A stretch of DNA of 9,321 bases from Clostridium culturomicium (lineage in GTDB: Bacteria; Bacillota; Clostridia; Clostridiales; Clostridiaceae): NCBI RefSeq assembly GCF_000821305.1, contig NZ_CCXK01000008.1:1-9321 (forward strand). The letters are read 5' to 3'. Positions 1-5,499 of the stretch are shown here, one piece after another. The notes under the pieces were generated by a model that saw nothing but the letters and a program-made list of their open reading frames with translations, made no database searches and was not told the origin of the DNA. A program made the translations under genes and the position numbers. The stretch's first letter is position 1; every line of letters begins with the position of its first letter.

Positions 1-160
1 CATGAAGTTATATTTATACTTACTATTAATTTTCTTATTCGTTAGTTGAACTTTTGTAAAGCCAGCTTCTCTAAGTTCATTGTTTACATAAATCCCTTGA
101 CTAACCTTCCTTGGCTTCTCTCCAGTTATTCTCTCTAGTTCCTTATATATTTCATCAAAC
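1..160. repeat. Terminal direct repeat, left copy (circular overlap)
   Basis: These 160 bases are identical to the last 160 bases of the window (9162-9321). The replication gene stays open across the join and gains a start codon and ribosome binding site only when 9161 is joined to 1. This is best explained as the overlap of a circular molecule of 9,161 bp written linearly, not as a biological terminal repeat. Confidence 0.93.
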
Positions 161-207
161 ACCTTAGGACTTAAAATCCTATTTGTTATCGTTAATGTGT
201 GTATCAC
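1..207 (-). CDS. Replication initiator, N-terminal 69 codons (continues at 9161-8370)
   Basis: This is the beginning of the replication initiator. The chosen start is GTG at 205-207, giving MIHTLTITNRILSPKVF at the N terminus. A ribosome binding site GGTGGAG (minus strand, 218-224) lies 10 bases upstream. A second in-frame GTG at 214-216 is only one base from that site and is unlikely. The next in-frame stop upstream is TGA at 292-294 and there is no ATG in this stretch. The 168-base gap to the upstream RHH gene has no convincing ORF and no clear terminator, so the two probably share a transcript. Confidence 0.75.
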   Translation of the reverse strand, partial: MIHTLTITNRILSPKVFDEIYKELERITGEKPRKVSQGIYVNNELREAGFTKVQLTNKKINSKYKYNFM

Positions 208-217
208 TTTTATCACT

Positions 218-224
218 CTCCACC
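218..224 (-). promoter_or_regulatory. Ribosome binding site fixing the GTG start of rep
   Basis: GGTGGAG on the minus strand, 10 bases before GTG at 207-205. It is the only Shine-Dalgarno-like string in the in-frame region upstream of the first internal ATG, and it places the start outside the linear ORF. Confidence 0.55.
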
Positions 225-375
225 CTATTATTCGCAATGGGTTTCTCAAATGTAAAAAATGATACGTTATTTTGTTTCTTGTTTTGTTCCTTCAAACCAT
301 TGTATTACCTACCATCTAAAGGTGTTAAATTATTATTTTTTAATATTTTTTCATGCTTTATTTAAATGCCTGGCT

Positions 376-651
376 TCACCAATGCCACTTAAATTTCTTA
401 GTTGCCTGCTTCCTGTCTTCCATCCTGGCTTTAATAATCTCAAATTCTCTTTCTAACCTCTCCACCCTTGGAGTTACTATCTCAATTTCTTTGCTCTTCA
501 GATTCTCTTTATTTATCAATTCTTCTGTGCCCACAATAAGTAATTCTGTTAAAGTCATATTCTTTTGTGTTGCAACATACTTAAACAAATCCTTTTGCTC
601 CTTGCTTACCCTAATCTTTATAGTTTCATTCTTCTTGGTATCTGTACCCAC
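376..651 (-). CDS. Small ribbon-helix-helix DNA-binding protein, probable copy-number/rep regulator
   Basis: A 91-residue protein with an Arc/CopG-type ribbon-helix-helix at the N terminus: strand TIKIRVS at 10-16, helix about 17-30, turn, and helix 33-47 (TLTELLIVGTEEL). A charged coiled-coil-like tail follows (about 62-85), then a basic aromatic end (KKFKWHW). The start is GTG at 649-651: the in-frame codon three upstream is a TGA stop, and GGAG lies 9 bases before the GTG. It is the first gene of a minus-strand unit with rep. RHH proteins next to rep genes usually repress the rep promoter, so copy-number control is a reasonable inference. The start codon lies inside one copy of a 12-bp repeat that could be its operator. 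Confidence 0.72.
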   Translation of the reverse strand: MGTDTKKNETIKIRVSKEQKDLFKYVATQKNMTLTELLIVGTEELINKENLKSKEIEIVTPRVERLEREFEIIKARMEDRKQATKKFKWHW

Positions 652-652
652 A
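641..652. repeat. 12-bp direct repeat TCTGTACCCACA, copy 1
   Basis: Exact copy of 727-738. On the minus strand it reads TGTGGGTACAGA and contains the GTG start codon of the RHH gene. Candidate operator for that protein or binding site for the initiator. Confidence 0.6.
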
Positions 653-711
653 TCAATTCACTCCATACCTTTAAATTTTACTCATGTAACAAAGGTAACA
701 TATTGATTTTG

Positions 712-761
712 CAAAGGTTGTCTAACTCTGTACCCACAAATATTTTTCAACAAAACCTTTG
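712..761. repeat. Inverted repeat CAAAGGTT / AACCTTTG
   Basis: Arms at 712-719 and 754-761 are exact reverse complements separated by 34 bases, which contain the second TCTGTACCCACA. It lies just upstream of the rep operon, so it may be part of the origin or of a leader RNA fold. AACCTTT followed by GATTA recurs at 1185-1198 on the other side of the structured block. Confidence 0.5.
727..738. repeat. 12-bp direct repeat TCTGTACCCACA, copy 2
   Basis: Second exact copy, 86 bp from the first, in the leader between the structured block and the RHH gene. It lies in the loop of the inverted repeat at 712-761. Confidence 0.6.
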
Positions 762-763
762 AT

Positions 764-1191
764 TATTACCCCCGAAGGAATAAACTAAACCGGAATTGAG
801 AGAGCTGAGTGAAGACGCAGTTATTCCCTTACAAATAGTCATAAGACTATCGTAAGAAAGTAACTACATCAGCTTTCTAAACCGTTTATATCGGTCGCAT
901 CGCTCTTCTGCACCTTATCTGTTACGTGTAAACACCCACTAGCTTTCTACATTACGGTTCTATCCTAATGCTACTCTGCTACTGGTTCCCGAGCACTTAT
1001 GCTCCTAGAACTCCCACTCCTGACCTTTACGTTGTCACCACGCTCAAACCCACACGCCTAAAGATAAGGACTAGGACTACTGTGTGGAGGTTCACTTTCT
1101 GCATTGGCTGAACTCACCTTTCTTCTTCTTTTAAGTGGTTGTATGGCTTGTCCCACTACTATTCATATTTAAAAGGTGAATAGCAACCTTT
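764..1191. ncRNA. Large structured non-coding block: candidate ornate RNA or single-strand origin
   Basis: About 430 bases without a credible ORF, clearly richer in G+C than the surroundings and packed with short exact hairpins. Examples are 828-832/852-856 enclosing ATAGTC/GACTAT (835-840/845-850), GAAAG/CTTTC (856-860/873-877), ACCG/CGGT (881-884/892-895), GTTC+GAGCA/TGCTC+GAAC (985-1011), CCACAC/GTGTGG (1050-1055/1082-1087) with inner CCTA/TAGG, GTTCA/TGAAC (1090-1094/1109-1113), and GGTTG/CAACC (1137-1141/1184-1188) enclosing CTATTCA/TGAATAG. At the low end, GGAATAA/TTATTCC (777-783/821-827) competes with a minus-strand UUCG tetraloop hairpin (about 764-783). Two explanations fit: a large plasmid RNA of the ROOL/ARRPOF kind, or the single-strand (lagging) origin of a rolling-circle plasmid. 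G-U pairs at 764-783 and 985-1011 favour a minus-strand RNA; others (1089/1114) favour plus. I cannot assign it to a named RNA family. Confidence 0.5.
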
Positions 1192-1253
1192 CAGATTAAA
1201 AACTCCCTTGAATTAGGTATTTATTAAGTTAATTCTAAGTTTCTATATGTTGC

Positions 1254-1290
1254 AATAAAAAAAGCCTTCTAGCTATACACTAAAAGGCTT
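1254..1290 (-). terminator. Rho-independent terminator, minus strand
   Basis: Stem AAGCCTT/AAGGCTT (1262-1268/1284-1290) is followed on the minus strand by TTTTTTTATT. It separates the remnant region 1291-1841 from the structured block, so a minus-strand RNA from that block would need its own promoter downstream of this site. Confidence 0.75.
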
Positions 1291-1387
1291 GAAAATTCTT
1301 CTCTAATTCGTTATACTCAATACATAAATTGAATATAGTAAATTTATAAAGTAGCTTTATTCCTTGGTTGTATGTGTGTTATATAAC

Positions 1388-1495
1388 CTAGATTGAGTTA
1401 CTTTTCAGAAGTTCTTCATTACTCTCTTGGTATTGCCGTACCTTGATAGTTCCTAACATTTCTTAGTTTGCCGACTTTGAAATGTGTTTGAAGGA
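1388..1495 (-). pseudogene. Gene remnant with one in-frame stop
   Basis: On the minus strand, SFKHISKSAN, a TAA stop (1463-1465), then E and MLGTIKVRQYQESNEELL are readable in one frame, ending at TAG 1388-1390. The part from ATG 1457-1459 alone is 23 residues. The composition looks like real protein, but there is no clear ribosome binding site or intact frame, so I read it as the tail of a decayed gene. No family recognised. Confidence 0.3.
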
Positions 1496-1499
1496 CTTT

Positions 1500-1595
1500 T
1501 TATTTTGTTTTGATATGGTTATATTCTACATTATTCTCCATATCATGTAAATATCTTTCTTTTAATTTAGCCTTTTCACATGAATTATATGTCAT
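1500..1595 (-). CDS. Possible 31-residue peptide (low support)
   Basis: ATG at 1593-1595 to TAA at 1500-1502 gives a hydrophilic peptide beginning MTYNSCEKAKLKERYLHDM. Only a weak AGG lies before the start. It may be a real micro-ORF, but it is as likely part of the same decayed minus-strand region. No function can be suggested. Confidence 0.2.
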   Translation of the reverse strand: MTYNSCEKAKLKERYLHDMENNVEYNHIKTK

Positions 1596-1841
1596 GCTCT
1601 ACCTAAATGTAAAAATCTAAAAGTACTTTTTTGAATCAACCCAAATTGTAAAGGTAATTTTGTTCCGTTTTTAGAGTTTTTTCTCGTCTTTTTTTAAAGG
1701 CTGCAATGTTCATTGCTAAATATTTTTATTCATCAAATGCCAACTGTACTCTATGGATCCATAAGAATGTTTACCCCAAACGCATGGTTATTAAAGTTTA
1801 TTTTTTCTCAAATAATGCGATAACCCTAGATAGATACCAAT

Positions 1842-1865
1842 AAAAAAAAGAGTACCTTGGTACCC
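1842..1865 (-). terminator. Rho-independent terminator of the 178-residue RHH gene
   Basis: On the minus strand a six-pair stem (GGGTAC/GTACTC, one G-U pair, loop CAAG) is followed by eight T. It starts five bases after the stop codon region of the gene ending at 1870. The G-U pair works only on the minus strand, which fixes the direction. Confidence 0.75.
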
Positions 1866-1869
1866 TTAA

Positions 1870-2406
1870 TTACTTGCTTAAAAACTCTTCTAGTGCCTTA
1901 TTAAATAATTCAGTTGCTGTTGTGCCTCGCTCTGTAGCCCTAGCCTTTATCTCTTCATATAGACCTAAATCTATTCTAATACTTCTAACTTCATTTTTAC
2001 CACTCTTATAAATTACTCCATCCCTTTTCTGTGGAATCAATTCTAAGATATCATCTATGTTATTAATCAACTTGACGAATTTATTTATATCCATACTATC
2101 TAAAACGTCTAAGGCTCCACCTTTAATATCTTTTTTAAAAGCTTCTTCGGTAACAGATGTAATACCCTCAACATCTGTTATTTCAATCTGTCGCACAGGG
2201 TATATTACTTCTATGTTACACTCATCCGATACAAACTGATTTTTAATTTTTGTATATCCCAATTCCTTTAGAACTTGTATCAACTCCTGATCATTTTTAT
2301 CATAATCCTCCAAAGCTATCTTCTTAAAGCCTCTCTTCTTTTGTCTTAAATGTTTATTTATATATTCTACTTCTTCAACTAAATTCTCTTTACTAATATT
2401 TCTCAT
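1870..2406 (-). CDS. 178-residue protein with C-terminal ribbon-helix-helix domain (plasmid maintenance regulator?)
   Basis: The C-terminal 41 residues form a recognisable RHH: strand EVRSIRID (139-146), helix LGLYEEIKARATER (147-160), GTTA turn, helix TELFNKALEEFLSK (165-178). Residues 1-130 are charged and mainly helical and match nothing I know; they could be a partner-binding or oligomerisation domain. ATG at 2404-2406 is preceded by AGGGGG, a strong site. Directly upstream are three 12-bp direct repeats over the promoter, the normal arrangement for an autorepressing RHH protein. A terminator follows at once, so it is a single-gene unit. With no ParA neighbour, possible jobs are copy control, a ParA-less partition factor or a general repressor; I cannot choose between them. 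Confidence 0.7.
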   Translation of the reverse strand: MRNISKENLVEEVEYINKHLRQKKRGFKKIALEDYDKNDQELIQVLKELGYTKIKNQFVSDECNIEVIYPVRQIEITDVEGITSVTEEAFKKDIKGGALDVLDSMDINKFVKLINNIDDILELIPQKRDGVIYKSGKNEVRSIRIDLGLYEEIKARATERGTTATELFNKALEEFLSK

Positions 2407-2423
2407 AGCATCCCCCTACCGAT

Positions 2424-2459
2424 TTATAATATTACATATGATATTACTTATAATATTAC
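2424..2459. promoter_or_regulatory. Three 12-bp operator iterons upstream of the 178-residue RHH gene
   Basis: Three head-to-tail units of exactly 12 bp: TTATAATATTAC (2424-2435), ATATGATATTAC (2436-2447) and TTATAATATTAC (2448-2459). The last seven bases (ATATTAC) are identical in all. RHH dimers bind short direct repeats, so autoregulation of the adjacent gene is the simplest reading. Centromere-like use is possible. Confidence 0.65.
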
Positions 2460-2477
2460 TCCCCGATTGTTTGTAAA
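2450..2477 (-). promoter_or_regulatory. Promoter of the 178-residue RHH gene
   Basis: Minus-strand -35 TTTACA (2472-2477), 16-bp spacer and -10 TATTAT (2450-2455), five of six matches in each box. The -10 lies in the third iteron, so bound protein would block polymerase. An overlapping alternative is TTGATT-17-TAATAT. Confidence 0.5.
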
Positions 2478-2635
2478 TCAACATTTTGTGAACTATTTGC
2501 ATCTCGTAAAACTCTATACTTAATGATTAACTTGTTCTTCTCCGGCTAATATATTTTCATGCCTACTATATCACCTTTAGAATCCCCCACAATTAATTTT
2601 AAGTATCTAATCCACCATAACTTCATCTTTCCCAT
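2456..2635 (-). pseudogene. Small minus-strand gene broken by an in-frame TAG
   Basis: From ATG 2633-2635 a 29-residue ORF (beginning MGKMKLWWIRYLKLIVGD) ends at TAG 2546-2548. The same frame then stays open for 29 more sense codons (PEKNKLIIKYRVLRDANSS and on) to TAA 2456-2458. Both halves look protein-like. Its end overlaps the promoter and third iteron of the downstream RHH gene. Most likely a decayed gene; stop readthrough is less likely. No family recognised. Confidence 0.35.
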
Positions 2636-2735
2636 TCCCACGCCTTATAGTGTCAATCTGACGCAATAAAATTCTTGTTTTATATTTTATGTTTTAATTT
2701 TCTATTTTCCTAAAACATCAAAGTAGAAAAGAAGA

Positions 2736-2928
2736 CTTATTAATTAACTGTATAATAACCATAAACTTTATTCATAACTACTCCATCAACAGATTCATTT
2801 CAAATATTCCTTTAACTTCAACCCTTGAAAGCTACTTTTGCAATATTATCACTTATTAATTAAATAGCATATCTGCGTTTATTTTACCAATAGGTTGTTT
2901 TTGGTATAATTGTATTATTATTAATTAA
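2736..2928. repeat. Three copies of CTTATTAATTAA upstream of the 408-residue gene
   Basis: CTTATTAATTAA is exact at 2736-2747 and 2852-2863. A one-mismatch copy (ATTATTAATTAA) at 2917-2928 lies between the -10 box and the ribosome binding site. Each contains the palindrome TTAATTAA. In such AT-rich DNA chance is possible, but the length and placement suit a repressor site. Confidence 0.35.
2883..2910 (+). promoter_or_regulatory. Promoter of the 408-residue gene (extended -10)
   Basis: Perfect -10 TATAAT at 2905-2910 with a TG one base upstream (extended -10) and a weaker -35 TTTACC at 2883-2888, spacer 16. The start codon is 36 bp downstream. Confidence 0.6.
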
Positions 2929-2945
2929 TTGTAAAGGAGCTTGCT

Positions 2946-4172
2946 ATGAAAGAAATTCTAGAATTTTATAAACTAATAGCTACCTATCGAAAGACTGGTT
3001 GGGATAATTCTGGTTGGAGAGAGGAACCTACATATTATGACTATACAACTGAAGAACTGATAGGCATAGGTACCAAAAGTGAACTAAACAAAATGTTAAC
3101 TTCATCAAAATTAAAGTTCGCAGAAACCTATAAAATAGAACTTATAGAACGTTGCGATATACGACGTGTATCTCATAAACTGTTTAATGATTGTTATTTA
3201 AAACTTAAAGATAACAACAAAGAAATTTTAATGCATCTCATACATATAGATACTATTAAACTAAAGTTGCAAAATGTACTAAATGATTCTTCTATTTATA
3301 AACTAGCTTATAACAATATTGATTATCATGAGTCTAAAAATAGCCTTGATGAAGAATATTTTATACGGCACCTAAAAGAAATATTATCTAAAAATTTAAT
3401 TTCAACTACATATCCACTAATTGCTGATATGTATTCACGCATAGATGTTTGCCTAAATAAAAGTTTAAATTCTATAGTATATAATGATATTTCCCCTTGT
3501 GATGATTGGGATAAATTAGAACGTTATTTAAATCTACCTAAGGGATTATATCCTAAACCAATGTTAGAAGCTATTGAAGAGGTTTTTTACTCTTTACGCA
3601 TTAAAGATTATAGTCCTAAAGAAACTAGCAAAATCTATGACGCTATAACAAATAAAATTATTGAAAAAAGCCCGTCCAAAGCTTTAATAAATCAAGATGA
3701 TCTACGTAGAATAGTATCTTACTTAAAATTTATACCTAGGGACGATTTTAGGCTGATTGATATTAAATATACATTGAAACCATTTGAAAATTTCGAAAAA
3801 GAAATAAGCAGTCTTATTGATAGATATTCTTTATTTGCTCCTATCAAAAAGAAAATTTTAGATGAAATAAGAAAAAAGGCCAATTTTTACAGTAAGCATC
3901 CGTCACGTGAAAATGTAATTATATCATCCACAATAAACAACTTAGGAACAAGGAGTATATCAACTAGATATTTCGAAGAAAATGTGATTAATAAACCATA
4001 TAAAGAAACTACAGTTAGCAGTATTCTAAATAAATTATATTCCATGTATCCAGAATATAAAGGTTATAATTTCATTTCAACTAGTGAAAAATGTTACAAA
4101 ATACCTTTAACAAAAGGAAAATATTTAGAAGAATTATTTGAAGATGCAGATTATCTATTTAAAATTATTTAA
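2946..4172 (+). CDS. 408-residue protein of unknown function
   Basis: Intact gene with AAAGGAG (2933-2939) six bases before the ATG, its own promoter and a strong terminator, so it is transcribed alone. I do not recognise the family. The protein is soluble in appearance, with no signal peptide or membrane helix. It is rich in Lys, Ile, Asn, Ser and Tyr, and mostly helical. The N terminus is aromatic and acidic (GWDNSGWREEPTYYDY at 19-34). Around 330-395, a segment including ENVIINKP-like and TTVSSILNKLYSMYPEYKG text could fold as a winged helix, but this is only a guess from spacing. No nuclease, helicase or methylase motif was seen. Its size, solitary operon and plasmid setting would fit a defence, abortive-infection or maintenance role, without positive evidence for any. 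Its stop codon lies in a short tandem repeat. Confidence 0.85.
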   Translation: MKEILEFYKLIATYRKTGWDNSGWREEPTYYDYTTEELIGIGTKSELNKMLTSSKLKFAETYKIELIERCDIRRVSHKLFNDCYLKLKDNNKEILMHLIHIDTIKLKLQNVLNDSSIYKLAYNNIDYHESKNSLDEEYFIRHLKEILSKNLISTTYPLIADMYSRIDVCLNKSLNSIVYNDISPCDDWDKLERYLNLPKGLYPKPMLEAIEEVFYSLRIKDYSPKETSKIYDAITNKIIEKSPSKALINQDDLRRIVSYLKFIPRDDFRLIDIKYTLKPFENFEKEISSLIDRYSLFAPIKKKILDEIRKKANFYSKHPSRENVIISSTINNLGTRSISTRYFEENVINKPYKETTVSSILNKLYSMYPEYKGYNFISTSEKCYKIPLTKGKYLEELFEDADYLFKII

Positions 4173-4190
4173 AATTATTTAAAATAATTT
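4161..4190. repeat. Short tandem repeat at the end of the 408-residue gene
   Basis: AAAATTATTT occurs twice in tandem (4161-4180) followed by AAAATAATTT. The first unit supplies the last codons and stop. A 10-bp unit would shift the frame if copied inside the gene, so the current C terminus may be recent. Confidence 0.5.
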
Positions 4191-4327
4191 TAAATGCATA
4201 TTTTATAAAGAGAAGCTTATAGCTTCTCTTTATAGTTTTTGATGCGTTTTATAAATCGCCTTCCACACACTATACATTCTGACATAGCAAAATTTATTTG
4301 TCTTCTTTTTATGCACTTGCATTTCAT
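4190..4327 (-). CDS. Possible 45-residue zinc-ribbon-like small protein
   Basis: ATG at 4325-4327 to TAA at 4190-4192. The first 25 residues hold two cysteine pairs, Cys3-x-Cys5 and Cys18-x2-Cys21 (KCKC ... CIVCGRRF), in a strongly basic background. That is the layout of small metal-binding fingers common in phage and plasmid proteins. A GGTGAT string lies about six bases before the ATG, and TTGAAG-18-TAAAAT upstream could be its promoter. The last third is encoded by the terminator hairpin of the convergent 408-residue gene, so the tail may be accidental. It follows the terminator of the resolvase gene. Either a genuine small DNA- or RNA-binding protein or a chance ORF. Confidence 0.4.
4204..4240 (+). 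terminator. Strong terminator of the 408-residue gene
   Basis: Perfect 14-bp stem TATAAAGAGAAGCT/AGCTTCTCTTTATA (4204-4217/4221-4234) with a TAT loop, followed by GTTTTT. It also forms the 3' end of a possible small minus-strand ORF (4190-4327). Confidence 0.85.
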
Positions 4328-4393
4328 TCTAATCACCAGCCTTCACATTTTATTGTCACTATGATATTACCTTCAAATAATCTATTTACACAT

Positions 4394-4432
4394 ATAAAAT
4401 AAACGAAGATGAAAATTATTTTCCATCTTCGT
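4394..4432 (-). terminator. Terminator of the resolvase gene
   Basis: On the minus strand, stem ACGAAGATG/CATCTTCGT (4424-4432/4403-4411) is followed by TTATTTTAT. The stem begins inside the last codons of the gene (YEDGK), an economical arrangement. Confidence 0.75.
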
Positions 4433-5054
4433 ACTTCTTAACTAATCTATAAAATGTATTTCTTTTTAATCCTAGTTGCTCCATCATACTTGTGGCTGTA
4501 ATCTCTTCAGATTTCCACTTAATATAATACTCTTCCCACTCTGATGGAAACTCTGTCTTAGGTCTACCTAAATGCTTTCCTTTTGCTTTTGCTACTTCAA
4601 TTCCTTCAGCTTGTCTTTTCTTAATCTTATTTCTTTCCTCTTCTGCAATAGTTCCTAACACCTCTATAAGTACATTGTTTATCATATCCATCATAGCCTT
4701 AGCCATTCCACTATCATATTGGCGCAAATCCATTAAAGTTGTTGGTATATCTAGTATTCTTAACACGATATCATTAGTTTTAAACCACTCTATCTCTTTT
4801 TTAATTTCAGCTTTATTTCTTCCTAATCTATCTAACTCTTTAATAATAACTATATCTCCAGTTCGAACCATCTGCTTTAACATCTGATATTTTTCTCTGT
4901 TAAAGTCCTTACCACTCTGCTTGTCTACTAGGATATCTCTTTCTTCTATTTCAATTTTTGTATTGTTGCAATAATCTTGTATAGCCTTTATTTGTCTTCC
5001 TTCATTCTGCTCTTTAGTGCTTACTCTTACATATCCAAATACCTTGTTTTTCAT
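4416..5054 (-). CDS. Serine recombinase, resolvase/invertase family (plasmid multimer resolution)
   Basis: A 212-residue small serine recombinase. The N-terminal catalytic domain has GYVRVSTKEQ with nucleophile Ser12 and Arg10. KELDRLGRN at 72-80 supplies the two family arginines (Arg76, Arg79). The long E helix runs from about 135 to 156 (TIAEEERNKIKKRQAEGIEV), then GRPK (163-166), and a C-terminal helix-turn-helix DNA-binding region about 182-207. It is slightly longer than typical Tn3-type resolvases (about 185). GGAGGG lies seven bases before the ATG. The upstream DNA carries paired inverted repeats typical of res subsites over the promoter, and no transposase is present. The likely role is therefore to resolve plasmid multimers, with autorepression. 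An invertase is possible, but no invertible segment is evident. Confidence 0.92.
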   Translation of the reverse strand: MKNKVFGYVRVSTKEQNEGRQIKAIQDYCNNTKIEIEERDILVDKQSGKDFNREKYQMLKQMVRTGDIVIIKELDRLGRNKAEIKKEIEWFKTNDIVLRILDIPTTLMDLRQYDSGMAKAMMDMINNVLIEVLGTIAEEERNKIKKRQAEGIEVAKAKGKHLGRPKTEFPSEWEEYYIKWKSEEITATSMMEQLGLKRNTFYRLVKKYEDGK

Positions 5055-5089
5055 TTTGTTTCCCTCCGTTTGTTTTATCCGATGTATTC

Positions 5090-5118
5090 ATAATACCAAA
5101 TCTGTTTCAAAAGATCAA
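5090..5118 (-). promoter_or_regulatory. Resolvase promoter, buried in the res-like site
   Basis: Minus-strand -35 TTGATC (5113-5118), 17-bp spacer, -10 TATTAT (5090-5095) with TG just upstream. The -35 and spacer lie inside the first inverted repeat, so bound recombinase would shut off its own gene. Confidence 0.6.
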
Positions 5119-5164
5119 CACTTATTTTGAAACATTTCAAAACTCATTTGTTAACCTTTTGAAA
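5103..5164. promoter_or_regulatory. Candidate res site: two abutting recombinase-binding inverted repeats
   Basis: Subsite A, 5103-5134 (32 bp), has exact arms TGTTTCAAAA/TTTTGAAACA. Subsite B, 5135-5164 (30 bp), has exact arms TTTCAAAA/TTTTGAAA. The sites abut, share the same arm motif and have the 28-34 bp size of resolvase subsites. They lie 48 bp upstream of the recombinase start. Confidence 0.7.
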
Positions 5165-5436
5165 CTCCATTTATTGGCTCTTAAGCTACTGTTTCCTTTA
5201 TCTCTCTATTCGTTGCATAAGGTACACCTTTTGAAATAAATAAAGAGTATAACAAATGTATGTCAAAACTTTTCATTTTTGATGTTGCTAAAAACTGAAA
5301 GCCTATTGAAAAAATCTTAGAGTATTTAAACGTGGCATAGTAATTTGTCCTTTTACCTAACTTTAAAATTATTAAAATGGAAATACACTATTATAATTTA
5401 CATAAAATATTTTATTTTTCTAAACATTGTATTTTA
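5165..5436. other. Intergenic DNA with a possible third recombinase site
   Basis: No gene is seen here. At 5229-5268, TTTTGA and TCAAAA arms enclose 28 bases, using the same hexamer as the res-like repeats but in the opposite arm order. It may be an accessory subsite or chance. The rest is AT-rich spacer leading to the promoter of the secreted protein. Confidence 0.35.
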
Positions 5437-5447
5437 TTGAATAAAAT
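5431..5447. promoter_or_regulatory. Palindromic operator candidate
   Basis: ATTTTATTGAATAAAAT is a perfect 8-bp inverted repeat around a single G and covers the -35 box of the secreted-protein gene at 5500. The paralogue's promoter has a related ACATTTTATTGG string, hinting at a shared regulator not encoded next to them. Confidence 0.4.
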
Positions 5448-5465
5448 GTAGTATTATGATAAAAT
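5437..5465 (+). promoter_or_regulatory. Promoter of secreted protein A
   Basis: -35 TTGAAT (5437-5442), 17-bp spacer, -10 TAAAAT (5460-5465), 34 bp before the chosen start codon. TATTAT at 5452-5457 is an alternative -10. Confidence 0.5.
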
Positions 5466-5499
5466 TTCATTGAATATATATTACAAGGGGGTATTTATA

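Larger units (their letters stand above)
1291..1841. other. AT-rich spacer with gene remnants, no intact gene
   Basis: 550 bases between two minus-strand terminators. Apart from the two short minus-strand fragments listed separately, I see no supported gene. It contains homopolymer T tracts and the short palindrome ATGGATCCAT near 1754. Confidence 0.5.

Noticed and set aside
183..762. Plus-strand ORFs of 60-117 codons at 183-365, 259-456, 353-706 and 565-762
   Set aside because: They are antisense shadows of rep and the 91-residue RHH gene, with hydrophobic, Cys/Phe/Leu-rich translations and no good ribosome binding sites. The minus-strand frames carry recognisable domains.
764..1200. Structured block as a group I or group II intron or an IStron
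   Set aside because: I found no recognisable group II domain V, no intron-encoded protein and no split host gene. The hairpins do not match what I can recall of either intron type.
5437..5499. Start of secreted protein A at the upstream ATG 5470
   Set aside because: AAGGGGG lies between the two ATGs and is correctly spaced only for the ATG at 5500, which also places the basic residues at the very start of the signal peptide.
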